Of a stretch of 23,471 bases of DNA, positions 8,128 to 14,669 are shown piece by piece. The stretch spans positions 1 to 23,471 of IMG/VR virus record IMGVR_UViG_3300020469_000271, one strand, 5' to 3'. This DNA comes from a virus. The position numbers were made by a program, and so were the translations under genes. Position 1 is the first letter of the stretch, and every line of letters starts with the position of its first letter. The notes under the pieces were generated by a model. That model had not been told where the DNA came from. It saw only the letters and a program-made list of their open reading frames with translations, and ran no database searches.

Positions 8128-8556
8128 CTAGGAACCTTCTTTCCACTTAGTCCAATCTATTGCGTTCTTGATCTGAAAGTTTCTAACACTAATTTGTTTT
8201 ATCACACTTTCTAAAAAGAATATAACTTGATCAAGATAATCCATCTTATACTTCACTTTTCTAATATCTTCATCTGCCTCTATGAACATGTTGATCTCTT
8301 CTTTAGTAGTAAGTTTGAGATCAAATGGCATTTCTTTGTATATCGTAGCAGGTGCTTTACCTTTATAGTATAACCATTTCTCTTTAAGTAATCTTCTATA
8401 GTCACCATCCTTCTCTTTCTTCATTAAAGAAAAAGTATTATAGTATTCCATGTACTTCTGATGTAATCTGGGAATCTTTAGAGACTCCTCACAGTAAAGA
8501 TCATCATCTATTTTGCAGTCCTCTTTCCAGAGATTCTGCAGTGTTTCAAGATTCAT
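8128..8556 (-). CDS. uvsY: UvsY, recombination mediator
   Basis: A 142-aa, mostly helical protein (T4 UvsY: 137 aa). It has the family arrangement: N-terminal helix MNLETLQNLWKEDC (1-14), a central basic KEKWLYYKGKAP segment, EEINMFIEADEDI and a C-terminal SVRNFQIKNAIDWTKWKEG. UvsY loads the UvsX recombinase onto gp32-coated single-stranded DNA. Its position directly before uvsW is the conserved T4-like order. The ATG overlaps the preceding stop (ATGA), giving translational coupling. Confidence 0.88.
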   Translation of the reverse strand: MNLETLQNLWKEDCKIDDDLYCEESLKIPRLHQKYMEYYNTFSLMKKEKDGDYRRLLKEKWLYYKGKAPATIYKEMPFDLKLTTKEEINMFIEADEDIRKVKYKMDYLDQVIFFLESVIKQISVRNFQIKNAIDWTKWKEGS

Positions 8557-8798
8557 ACTCCTTGGTCTTTGTTACTTGCAAACCATTCTTTCATTGATGT
8601 CTGGTATCCAGATTCACGACTCGGTTCTTCCTTGATCCCCTTCATCTTCTTGTAGTCGCTGTGCATCGCTCCCAGTAACCATGCCTGTGCTAGTTGAGTC
8701 GGTCCCTCTTTCAACAATCGGATTTGTAATTTCGATAGACCAGCTTTCATCTCCAAGTACTCCTGTCTCCACAATGTGTGGGGTGCTTTGTCTGTCAT
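8553..8798 (-). CDS. Small helical phage protein, 81 aa
   Basis: An 81-aa frame whose LWRQEYLEMKAGLSKLQIRL and LAQAWLLGAMHSDYKKM stretches look like genuine amphipathic helices. It starts at an ATG preceded by GGGAAGAAA and ends overlapping the uvsY ATG. It overlaps the 3' part of the 133-aa ORF by 185 nt in another frame. The amino-acid texture suggests this frame is the better coding candidate in the overlap. Function is unknown. Confidence 0.6.
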   Translation of the reverse strand: MTDKAPHTLWRQEYLEMKAGLSKLQIRLLKEGPTQLAQAWLLGAMHSDYKKMKGIKEEPSRESGYQTSMKEWFASNKDQGV

Positions 8799-9015
8799 TT
8801 TCTTCCCAATCTCCTAGGATTTTTACTGTTTGACGATCAACGTCGTCCATAGTCCTTAATATTTTACCATCAATCCACATTTTATGCAACCATTCTATAA
8901 AACCTGTAACTAAAAAGGAGATAGGAAAGCGTTGTTTCTTTGCCCACCTCTTAGATTTAGTATACCAGTTATCTTTACCACCCCAATAATGTTCAAATTT
9001 GTATTCAAACTTCAT
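8614..9015 (-). CDS. Conserved hypothetical protein, 133 aa, 3' end doubtful
   Basis: Starts at an ATG overlapping the preceding stop (ATGA). The first 90 residues look like a real folded protein: FEHYWGGKDNWYTKSKRWAK, then FPISFLVTGFIEWLHKMW, then DDVDRQTVKILGDWEEN. The last third (IVERGTDSTSTG, RLQEDEGDQGRTES) is low-complexity and overlaps the 81-aa ORF by 185 nt. Either the two genes overlap deeply, or a frame change joins them. T4-like cyanophages have conserved small genes at this site, including candidates for tail completion gp3, but no homology to gp3 is visible here. Confidence 0.6.
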   Translation of the reverse strand: MKFEYKFEHYWGGKDNWYTKSKRWAKKQRFPISFLVTGFIEWLHKMWIDGKILRTMDDVDRQTVKILGDWEENDRQSTPHIVETGVLGDESWSIEITNPIVERGTDSTSTGMVTGSDAQRLQEDEGDQGRTES

Positions 9016-9563
9016 CGTCTTGTCTGAGTGTTAACGTTTCTTATCTCATAAAGTAGATATTGGAACGTCACACTAGCAGTAAGAAACTCACTGTCGGTTG
9101 TTGTTACATTAAAATCTAGTGTACTAAGTTGTGTAGGAAACAGATCCTTAAACACTACATCAAAATTTGCAATATTATTATTATTTAAAACTTGTAGAGT
9201 ACCATCAGAAACTTTAAAGTCCTGACTACCTACTACATCACTATTGTTATTTACCCATTCTCTTCGTTCTTGTATAGTATCAGGTGTACCTAATGCACGA
9301 ATCCAATTGTGTAACTCCATATAGTTTCTTAAGTCTTCATCAACAATAAAATCTATGTTTAATGTAGAGTATTGGATATTACCTTCTAATGGAACTGATA
9401 CGAATCCTCGTGTAGGTATTGCAATATCACCTAAAGTAAGTTCGGGTATGGATGCTCTCTGACACAAAAAAGATGCCTTCTTTGCTTTATCTAATAGGAA
9501 AACAAATCCTATAGGAGACAAGAAGTTCTTATTTGTTAGTTGGTCTTTATACCAGTTAGACAT
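9012..9563 (-). CDS. gp19-like tail protein (tail tube fold paralogue)
   Basis: A 183-aa protein. It shares the plan of the tail tube protein at 17339-17947: an N-terminal strand region, CQRASIPELTLGDIAIPTRG (34-53) matching the tube's ANLPATQLGTVEVPYRGR, then LNIDFIVDEDLRNYMELHNW (69-88) corresponding to ITIMNDKNFKLRDGFEKW. The gp19 fold recurs in tail tube and in baseplate/tube-initiator proteins such as gp54, so this is probably a minor tail or tube-end component. Which one cannot be told. It starts right after the oxygenase gene and is coupled to the next gene by ATGA. Confidence 0.7.
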   Translation of the reverse strand: MSNWYKDQLTNKNFLSPIGFVFLLDKAKKASFLCQRASIPELTLGDIAIPTRGFVSVPLEGNIQYSTLNIDFIVDEDLRNYMELHNWIRALGTPDTIQERREWVNNNSDVVGSQDFKVSDGTLQVLNNNNIANFDVVFKDLFPTQLSTLDFNVTTTDSEFLTASVTFQYLLYEIRNVNTQTRR

Positions 9564-9564
9564 T

Positions 9565-10155
9565 TTATGCGTTTATATTTTCTAACCATGATGTAGATAT
9601 GTATTTCTCACCTGACAGTGGAGGATTACCTCTATGCACATGAGTAAACCCTGCTGGCCATATCAAAAATTGACCTCTTCTAGGTTTGTATCTTATGGAT
9701 TGATATAGAAATTCAGTTTCACCACCATCATCAACATCATTAAGGTACATCATTGTTGCAAGTATACGTCGATTAGTTCCTAAAGAACCATCTTCTGAAT
9801 GCCATGCATGATACCCTTCACTAGGAAGTGTTCTTTGTACATTCAAATATACCTGTTGGTATCTAAAATGTAATAGATGTTCAAATTTATCAATGTATTC
9901 TTCAAGACATCTACCAGTAACTTCATTATATTGTTTCATGTACACATAACCTGCGTTATGATCTACCATGAAATCTTCTGTGGCAAGACATGTATCTTTA
10001 CGAGCATGTGCTTTGCGTTCTCTACCGAATAAACCTTTACGTTTAAATGTAGATCCAATCTTGTTTTGATAGTTCCAATAGTCAATCAACGGTTGAGTAT
10101 CATATTCCGTATCAAAGATACCTATGAACCCATCATATCTAATGTCAGTAATCAT
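9565..10155 (-). CDS. 2OG-Fe(II) oxygenase, prolyl 4-hydroxylase-like
   Basis: A 196-aa enzyme of the P4H-like double-stranded beta-helix family. Proposed iron ligands are H119 and E121 (HAWHSEDG, an HxE version of the usual HxD) and H172 or H174 (GFTHVHRG). K184 (GEKYISTSW) would bind the 2-oxoglutarate carboxylate. FLIWPAGFTH and MMYLNDVDDGGETEF are typical of this family. Such oxygenases are common in marine T4-like phages. Substrates are generally unknown, with virion or host protein prolines as one possibility. A CTAAATA late box lies 20 nt upstream, suggesting late expression with the following tail gene. Confidence 0.88.
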   Translation of the reverse strand: MITDIRYDGFIGIFDTEYDTQPLIDYWNYQNKIGSTFKRKGLFGRERKAHARKDTCLATEDFMVDHNAGYVYMKQYNEVTGRCLEEYIDKFEHLLHFRYQQVYLNVQRTLPSEGYHAWHSEDGSLGTNRRILATMMYLNDVDDGGETEFLYQSIRYKPRRGQFLIWPAGFTHVHRGNPPLSGEKYISTSWLENINA

Positions 10156-10175
10156 ATTAAAGAGTCATACAATCC

Positions 10176-10182
10176 TATTTAG
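10176..10182 (-). promoter_or_regulatory. Late promoter box (CTAAATA) for the oxygenase/tail genes
   Basis: GCTAAATA on the minus strand, 20 nt upstream of the oxygenase ATG and overlapping the end of the preceding gene. It matches the variant seen before gp19, gp20 and the gp67-like gene. Confidence 0.5.
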
Positions 10183-10463
10183 CACTGGTCTGATGTACTC
10201 ATTGAGTCAACTAAAAAATCTACACACCCCTTATAATCAGTATGATAACTAGGATAGGTAAAATCTTGTTTAGGTTCCTCTTGCATTACGATGTATTTTC
10301 TTTCATCAAGAACTTCATTGATGAGATCTTTTAATTCTGCCTTCAATGCATCTGATAAAAGATTCATTTGTTTCGTCTCTAAAGGTGGTATGGCAGCATG
10401 TTGCTCTTCAATAGTTTTACCACTTTCTCCATTCCCGTAGGACATTCCTTGTGTGTTAATCAC
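10179..10463 (-). CDS. Hypothetical phage protein, about 94 aa, GTG start preferred
   Basis: No family is recognised. The protein has a Gln/Met-rich N-terminus, a helical middle (NLLSDALKAELKDLINEVLDERKYIV) and an acidic C-terminus. Two starts are possible. ATG at 10493 lacks a ribosome site. GTG at 10463 has GGAGG four bases upstream and overlaps the previous stop as GTGATTAA, the same arrangement as ATGATTAA between uvsW and the next gene. I prefer GTG. The upstream 100-aa gene would be coupled to it. Confidence 0.6.
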   Translation of the reverse strand: MINTQGMSYGNGESGKTIEEQHAAIPPLETKQMNLLSDALKAELKDLINEVLDERKYIVMQEEPKQDFTYPSYHTDYKGCVDFLVDSMSTSDQC

Positions 10464-10758
10464 GTTGCCTCCAATCATCTGATTTGTTGTCATTGCGGAA
10501 CCAGTCTGCTATGTCATCTGCTCCACCGAAACCCCTTTTATGTTTACTTGAATCGGGGTTTCCAATATCCAAGTACTTAAGAAAACTTGAGTCATCGTCC
10601 CTTTTTAATCTTCTTGCTGAACTCAGCATACCTCTTGCGGACGTATTTGCTTTTGCTAATTTCTCTGCCCATATCATATCGTCTAAACTTACTTCTTGTT
10701 CTGCTGCGATTGCTTTACATATGCCTTCTAATCGAAGGCGATACTGGGTAGATAACAT
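10456..10758 (-). CDS. Conserved T4-like cyanophage protein, 100 aa
   Basis: A 100-aa charged protein with MLSTQYRLRLEGICKAIA (1-18), VSLDDMIWAEKLAKANTSAR (23-42) and a C-terminal DDIADWF ... SDDWRQRD. This pattern is one I recall from the gene that follows gp23 in T4-like cyanophages. Function is unknown. It is the first gene downstream of the sigma70-type promoter at 10991-11018 and would carry the hairpin-rich leader at 10811-10984. A GATAAATA late-type box also sits 23 nt before the ATG, so it may be expressed at two stages. Confidence 0.75.
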   Translation of the reverse strand: MLSTQYRLRLEGICKAIAAEQEVSLDDMIWAEKLAKANTSARGMLSSARRLKRDDDSSFLKYLDIGNPDSSKHKRGFGGADDIADWFRNDNKSDDWRQRD

Positions 10759-10781
10759 ATGCTAATATTGTATATTATTTT

Positions 10782-10789
10782 TATTTATC
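10782..10789 (-). promoter_or_regulatory. Late promoter-like box (GATAAATA)
   Basis: GATAAATA on the minus strand, 23 nt before the 100-aa gene. It differs from T4 TATAAATA only in the first base. Confidence 0.45.
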
Positions 10790-10810
10790 ATCTCCGAAAT
10801 AATAGGGGAG

Positions 10811-10984
10811 GTTGGGTTTCTGTATACCAACAAAAGATGGGCATTACTACAGAGTAAATACATCTTTGCCTGAGACCCGACTGGTAAGTCGATTCACCTC
10901 TCGGTGCAGCACCACCTGTGTCTCATCACCTTAACTAGCGGTTGCCAGTAAGTTTATTCAGTCACTCCCGACGTTGCGTCCAAC
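10811..10984 (-). ncRNA. Hairpin-rich structured RNA or leader, unidentified
   Basis: No ORF. The minus strand can form a chain of helices: 10970-10980 (GACG/CGTC), 10930-10952 (CTTA plus CTGGC/GCTAG with a one-base bulge), a three-way junction closed by TGAGAC/GTCTCA (10871-10876 with 10920-10925) enclosing CACC-GAGA-GGTG (10895-10906, a GNRA loop on this strand) and CGACT/AGTCG (10878-10891), then AAAGATG/CATCTTT (10833-10839 with 10861-10867) around TTACT/AGTAA, and GTTGG/CCAAC (10811-10831). Transcription from the promoter at 10991-11018 would begin right at its 5' edge. It could be a riboswitch-like leader of the 100-aa gene or a separate small RNA. I do not recognise the class. Confidence 0.45.
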
Positions 10985-10990
10985 AAATAT

Positions 10991-11018
10991 ATTATAGCAT
11001 AAAAAAAGAGGGTGTCAA
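10991..11018 (-). promoter_or_regulatory. Sigma70-like promoter embedded in terminator, copy 1
   Basis: TTGACA (11013-11018), 16 bp, TATAAT (10991-10996) with extended TGC on the minus strand. The -35 covers four loop bases and the first two bases of the 3' stem of the terminator at 11001-11028. Drives the structured leader and the 100-aa gene. Confidence 0.75.
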
Positions 11019-11028
11019 GCACCCTCTT
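11001..11028 (-). terminator. Intrinsic terminator after the 334-aa ORF
   Basis: On the minus strand AAGAGGGTG, loop CTTGA, CACCCTCTT (perfect 9-bp stem), continuing into a run of seven T. Orientation fits termination of the 334-aa ORF message. Confidence 0.85.
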
Positions 11029-11043
11029 AAAAGATAAGCATTT

Positions 11044-12048
11044 TTACTTAATAGCAAAAACTCTATTTAATGAAGTAACCTGTTGATCTTTCCACTTAAA
11101 TGCAACCTTATCCCAATTTTTACCAAGTTTAGATCCTTTTTCATCACGCATATATTTGTCTATCCAATAGCAAGCATAAGATACAGTTCTATTTAATCCA
11201 TCAGCATTAAACCAACTTGTACCTTTAGATTTAAATATATTGGCATTTGTCCATTCCCAACATATGTGAGAAATACCATCCCACTCTCCACCTTTTGTAT
11301 TGAATGCTCTTTGGTCTATATCCTTCAACCCTTCAATAAGTTTGTCATTACAACATCCATATTTTTTAAGAGACATTAATGCAGTGCAAACAAGTGCTTG
11401 ATCCCAGTTAGAAGCAGTAGTAATTATTTCATCAAGTGCTTTTATTTCTTCTAAGAATGCACCAACTTGACCTGGAATTTCGGATGGTTTAACATTAAGT
11501 TGATTCCATGTTTCTGGAAAAAAGAAATGACATGCCTTATTTAATCCTGTAAGAATTTGTCCTTTCATTAATTTATCTGATACTGGAGTATAATTATACA
11601 TTCCAGAAAGAATACCATATACTTTTTCTTGATTTCTTTCAACACTATCTGGTGAATCGAATGTATTATATGACTCTCGTATACGTTCTATACTATCAAA
11701 TGAATATTCAATTACAAATACTTTTTCTGGAATAGCATCAGATCCACCTCTACTCCAATTTAATGCTCTAGTATTGGAATCAATTCTCCATACTTTTCCT
11801 GCTTTATATTTCTTTCCAAAAACTGTGTCTGGTTTAGTAAGTCTAGCAACGAATACCACTACATGCTCTGGCAGTAATGTTGATAAATGTTTTTGTGCTT
11901 TATTTAATCTTCCCTCTGTATTTCTCTGGCAGAATACTTCATCTAATTCTGCAAAATCATTATAGTTCATCCAATATGAATTGATGATATTACTATTATG
12001 GTATGGTTTGAAGGGTACTATATCCCCATCGTTTCTATAAACTGGCAT
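11044..12048 (-). CDS. ParB/sulfiredoxin-like domain protein in a self-contained cassette
   Basis: A 334-aa protein of unknown role. Residues 82-145 contain VWRIDSNTRALNW (86-98), then AIPEKVFVIEYSFDSIERI and NTFDSPDSVERNQEKV. This resembles the ParB-N/Srx fold, whose motif is DGxTR followed by a strand and an NxxDSxxxVE-type segment, as in some phage and transposon ParB-like proteins. The C-terminal half (160-334) is helical with scattered cysteines and matches nothing I know. The start has AGAGGT five bases before ATG. The gene is bracketed by two identical terminator/promoter elements and interrupts the usual gp23-to-next-gene order, so it looks like an acquired cassette. Confidence 0.75.
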   Translation of the reverse strand: MPVYRNDGDIVPFKPYHNSNIINSYWMNYNDFAELDEVFCQRNTEGRLNKAQKHLSTLLPEHVVVFVARLTKPDTVFGKKYKAGKVWRIDSNTRALNWSRGGSDAIPEKVFVIEYSFDSIERIRESYNTFDSPDSVERNQEKVYGILSGMYNYTPVSDKLMKGQILTGLNKACHFFFPETWNQLNVKPSEIPGQVGAFLEEIKALDEIITTASNWDQALVCTALMSLKKYGCCNDKLIEGLKDIDQRAFNTKGGEWDGISHICWEWTNANIFKSKGTSWFNADGLNRTVSYACYWIDKYMRDEKGSKLGKNWDKVAFKWKDQQVTSLNRVFAIK

Positions 12049-12108
12049 TTTTACCTCTGTGTATAAACTAAAACACTTCCCAAAAGGAGGGTTGTGCGAG
12101 ACAACTAT

Positions 12109-12136
12109 ATTATAGCATAAAAAAAGAGGGTGTCAA
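12109..12136 (-). promoter_or_regulatory. Sigma70-like promoter embedded in terminator, copy 2
   Basis: TTGACA (12131-12136), 16 bp, TATAAT (12109-12114) with extended TGC. Drives the 334-aa ORF after the gp23 terminator. Confidence 0.75.
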
Positions 12137-12146
12137 GCACCCTCTT
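12119..12146 (-). terminator. Intrinsic terminator of gp23
   Basis: Perfect 9-bp stem AAGAGGGTG/CACCCTCTT, five-base loop and a seven-T run on the minus strand, beginning 22 bp after the gp23 stop. It separates the late capsid message from the genes that follow. Confidence 0.87.
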
Positions 12147-12168
12147 AAAAGATAAGCAATATTGCCTA

Positions 12169-13542
12169 TTACATTAGGTTTGCAACCTGTACTCTTCTGT
12201 AGTACTTATTAGCATTAGCAGTAAGTGCGCCAGAACCTTGAGTAAGTCCGCCTGAGAATGGGTTAGATACCATACCGTAACGAGTCTTGAAACCAATTTT
12301 TGGTTGGAAGGTGTCAGGGTTGATTGCTCTAACTTGCTGTAACGGAACGTAAGGACAGTAGAATAATCCTGCGTCGTAAGGTGAAGTACCTTTGTATCCT
12401 GCAACATAGAAGTGCTTGTCTGCTACGTTTGCTGAATATGGGTCAACATAAACCTTGATTCTTCCGTTGAGTGTACCAACTAGAGTTGAAGAAGTATCGT
12501 CTACACCTGTTAGAGGGTTGTTACCCTGTAAACCTGGAGCGTAGTCTAGAACTCCTGCCATTCCTAGTGCTGATGCAACGTCTGCTGAACAGATTAGAAT
12601 GTTGCCCTTCCCGCGACGAGTTTGCTGACCGATAGCGTTAGCGTCTCTTTCTATCTGGAATAATAGTCCTTTGAATTTCTCAACTGACCATCTACCATTA
12701 GAGTCAACGTCTAGGTCGAAGATACCTGCAGTAGAAGTATTGTTCTGTGCACCTTTTACAGCGTTTGTGTAAATGGTTCTAACAACTTCTCTGTTGATTT
12801 CTGCAAGGATCTCTGTTGACAGAATGTTTGACAACTCTTGCTCGGCATCAAGACCATGAATCGCTTTCAAGTCTTGAGCTAGTTCGATGCTGTACTCTGC
12901 CTTTAGTGCTCTTGCTCTAGCAGTAACAGTGACTTTCTCGATTGAGAAACCCATTTCTCTGAACGCAGTGTTAGATGAACTATCGTCTAGTCCTTCAACT
13001 GCTGCTGTTGTCATACCAGTAGCATCTGCTGTCTGCTCGTAAGTACCTGCAGAGGCATCGTTAAGAACAGCAGGGTTGTTACCTTCTGCGTCGTTTGTTG
13101 CGTCGGATGCGCCAGGATCGTATGCACCTGGACCTCCAGAGAAACCTGCGTTTGGCTCGTCGAAGAATGCTTCGTCGTAACCTGATGCGTTTGGATCTCT
13201 TTCAGAACCGTAGTTAGTTCTCATCGCAAAGATAAGTCCTGTAGGACCTGTCATTGGTTGAACACCTGCGATATCGTAGGCGATCAATTGAGGCATTGAA
13301 CGTCTGATTAGAGAGATCAGTACAGGGTCGAAACCTGCTACTGGACCTGTTGCGGTTGAACCGCCAGTGTATCCAGTTGTTTGTAGAGTCTCAGAAAGGA
13401 TTTGTCCTTCTTCGATCTGTGCTTTTTCTTGGTTTTCAAGTAGTTGTGCGACTACGCCTTTCTTATAGTTATCACTAATCTCTGGGAGAGCATCGTGATT
13501 CAGAACGGGTGCCCACTTCTCTTGTAGTTTTTGAACAGTCAT
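12169..13542 (-). CDS. 23: gp23, major capsid protein
   Basis: A 457-aa HK97-fold capsid protein of the T4 gp23 family, shorter than T4 (521 aa) as is usual in marine relatives. Characteristic are RRSMPQLIAYDIAGVQPMTGPTGLIFAMR (about 79-107), MGFSIEKVTVTARARALKAEYSIELAQDLKAIHGLD and NREVVRTIYTNA. The C-terminus has YVPLQQVRAINPDTFQPKIGFKTRYGMV, also typical. An N-terminal propeptide is expected to be removed by gp21; the exact site is not certain, though the acidic AQIEEG near residue 41-46 fits the gp21 preference. RBS AGGAGA sits 11 bases upstream. No clear late box lies in the 41-bp gap after gp22, so it may be cotranscribed with gp22. Confidence 0.96.
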   Translation of the reverse strand: MTVQKLQEKWAPVLNHDALPEISDNYKKGVVAQLLENQEKAQIEEGQILSETLQTTGYTGGSTATGPVAGFDPVLISLIRRSMPQLIAYDIAGVQPMTGPTGLIFAMRTNYGSERDPNASGYDEAFFDEPNAGFSGGPGAYDPGASDATNDAEGNNPAVLNDASAGTYEQTADATGMTTAAVEGLDDSSSNTAFREMGFSIEKVTVTARARALKAEYSIELAQDLKAIHGLDAEQELSNILSTEILAEINREVVRTIYTNAVKGAQNNTSTAGIFDLDVDSNGRWSVEKFKGLLFQIERDANAIGQQTRRGKGNILICSADVASALGMAGVLDYAPGLQGNNPLTGVDDTSSTLVGTLNGRIKVYVDPYSANVADKHFYVAGYKGTSPYDAGLFYCPYVPLQQVRAINPDTFQPKIGFKTRYGMVSNPFSGGLTQGSGALTANANKYYRRVQVANLM

Positions 13543-13583
13543 TTGCTGTTTATTCTCCTTTTAGAAGTAGTAATTTTGTTTAA

Positions 13584-14621
13584 TTATTTGGACCATCGAG
13601 CGATTGCATCGACATACTTAGACATCGTGCCACTCTCTGTGCTTTCGACAAGGGGTTGTGTTCCATCTTCGGTGGGTTCCTTCGCTTGTTCAGCGATCTC
13701 AGCCTTCCTAGTGAAGTATGATTCCTTTATCGTTTCGATCTTCTTACGAAAATCTTCTTCATTTTCAAACTCAACACCCTCTGCTAATGATGCTAACTTC
13801 TCCTTTTGGGTTTCTGCTAGTCCAGTAGCGCATTCGTTCACAATTTCCATTTTAACAAACTCGCCAATTCTCTTATTTAAAGATACATTGGATTCGACTG
13901 TTTCGTTGAGTTTCTTTTCCATTTCATCTATCTCTCCAACCATACCGTCAAGTAGATTGAATTTTTCCTCAGGCACACTGAAGTTGTGCTCTAAGAAAAG
14001 GGTTTTTAGACCATTGAAGAATGATTCACTCATCTCAGTCTTAATACCGTGCTCAACTTGGAGACTATTCTCTTTCATCCAAGTTTCTGCAGCATAAGAT
14101 AAGTAGTCATCAACCTTCTCGGCTAATTCTGTTTTGACCTTCTCTACTTCTTCCTGTAGAGTAGATTCAAATGCTTCTTGCAACGCTTTTACTTCGCTGT
14201 TCACTTTTTCTGTGACCACTGCCTCGAAGATAGTTATTGCTTTTGCTCTGAATTCTTCTGATAATTCTTCACCAGAGACAAGAGCGTCAACATCTTGACT
14301 AAAGTCGTACTTGGTTTCAGTGATTGCTTCTTCTTCACTTTCTGCGTCCTCCATTTTAGCGGATGCTGAACTAGGTTTAGTAGATAAGGATTTAGAACCT
14401 TCATGCTTTACTGCACCTGCAGCAGACGCACCTGCGTTCTTAGTACCTTTTGCACCTTCTTCTGAATCAGTATTAACATCGATAACTTTTGCAGCACCAC
14501 CTTTCGATGTATCGATTGGCATGCCAGGTTTAGCGTCTTTGTTAACCGCAGTTTTAGATTGGGTAGTGCCTTCGGTCACTTTTTCCATATCATCAAGATT
14601 TTTTTCGAGGGTCTCAGCCAT
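13584..14621 (-). CDS. 22: gp22, prohead scaffolding core protein
   Basis: A 345-aa, highly charged, Glu/Lys/Ala-rich protein, larger than T4 gp22 (269 aa). The N-terminal 110 residues are low-complexity (Ser/Ala/Gly/Lys). Residues about 110-320 are long helical coiled-coil stretches such as ALQEAFESTLQEEVEKVKTE and EIDEMEKKLNETVES. gp22 forms the inner core around which gp23 assembles and is then cut to peptides by gp21. It sits between gp21 and gp23 as in T4 and has a perfect TATAAATA late box upstream. Confidence 0.88.
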   Translation of the reverse strand: MAETLEKNLDDMEKVTEGTTQSKTAVNKDAKPGMPIDTSKGGAAKVIDVNTDSEEGAKGTKNAGASAAGAVKHEGSKSLSTKPSSASAKMEDAESEEEAITETKYDFSQDVDALVSGEELSEEFRAKAITIFEAVVTEKVNSEVKALQEAFESTLQEEVEKVKTELAEKVDDYLSYAAETWMKENSLQVEHGIKTEMSESFFNGLKTLFLEHNFSVPEEKFNLLDGMVGEIDEMEKKLNETVESNVSLNKRIGEFVKMEIVNECATGLAETQKEKLASLAEGVEFENEEDFRKKIETIKESYFTRKAEIAEQAKEPTEDGTQPLVESTESGTMSKYVDAIARWSK

Positions 14622-14659
14622 TGTTTGAACTCCGTTTTGCTTTAAGCGTTGTCTGTATT

Positions 14660-14667
14660 TATTTATA
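14660..14667 (-). promoter_or_regulatory. Late promoter (TATAAATA) for gp22-gp23
   Basis: Exact T4 late consensus on the minus strand in the 48-bp gp21-gp22 gap, 38 nt before the gp22 ATG. Confidence 0.75.
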
Positions 14668-14669
14668 AA

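Larger units (their letters stand above)
10988..11040. repeat. 53-bp direct repeat, copy 1 (terminator/promoter element)
   Basis: Identical over 53 bp to 12106-12158, including the seven-A run. It lies just after the 334-aa ORF. Within it are a terminator hairpin and a sigma70-like promoter that share bases. Confidence 0.95.
12106..12158. repeat. 53-bp direct repeat, copy 2 (terminator/promoter element)
   Basis: Perfect copy of 10988-11040, lying between the gp23 stop and the 334-aa ORF. Repeat spacing is 1118 bp, the size of one ORF-plus-element unit. Confidence 0.95.

Noticed and set aside
10811-10984. tRNA, tmRNA, hammerhead ribozyme or group I intron in the structured region
   Set aside because: No acceptor/T-arm pattern or CCA end, no CTGATGA plus GAAA core (only GTGATGA), and no recognisable intron core or interrupted gene. 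Thi-box-like CTGAGA on the plus strand lacks the rest of the TPP motif.
13531-14097. 188-aa plus-strand ORF opposite gp22
   Set aside because: It is the reverse frame of a strongly supported scaffold gene, is Ser/Phe/Leu-rich without family features, and runs against the direction of every other gene.
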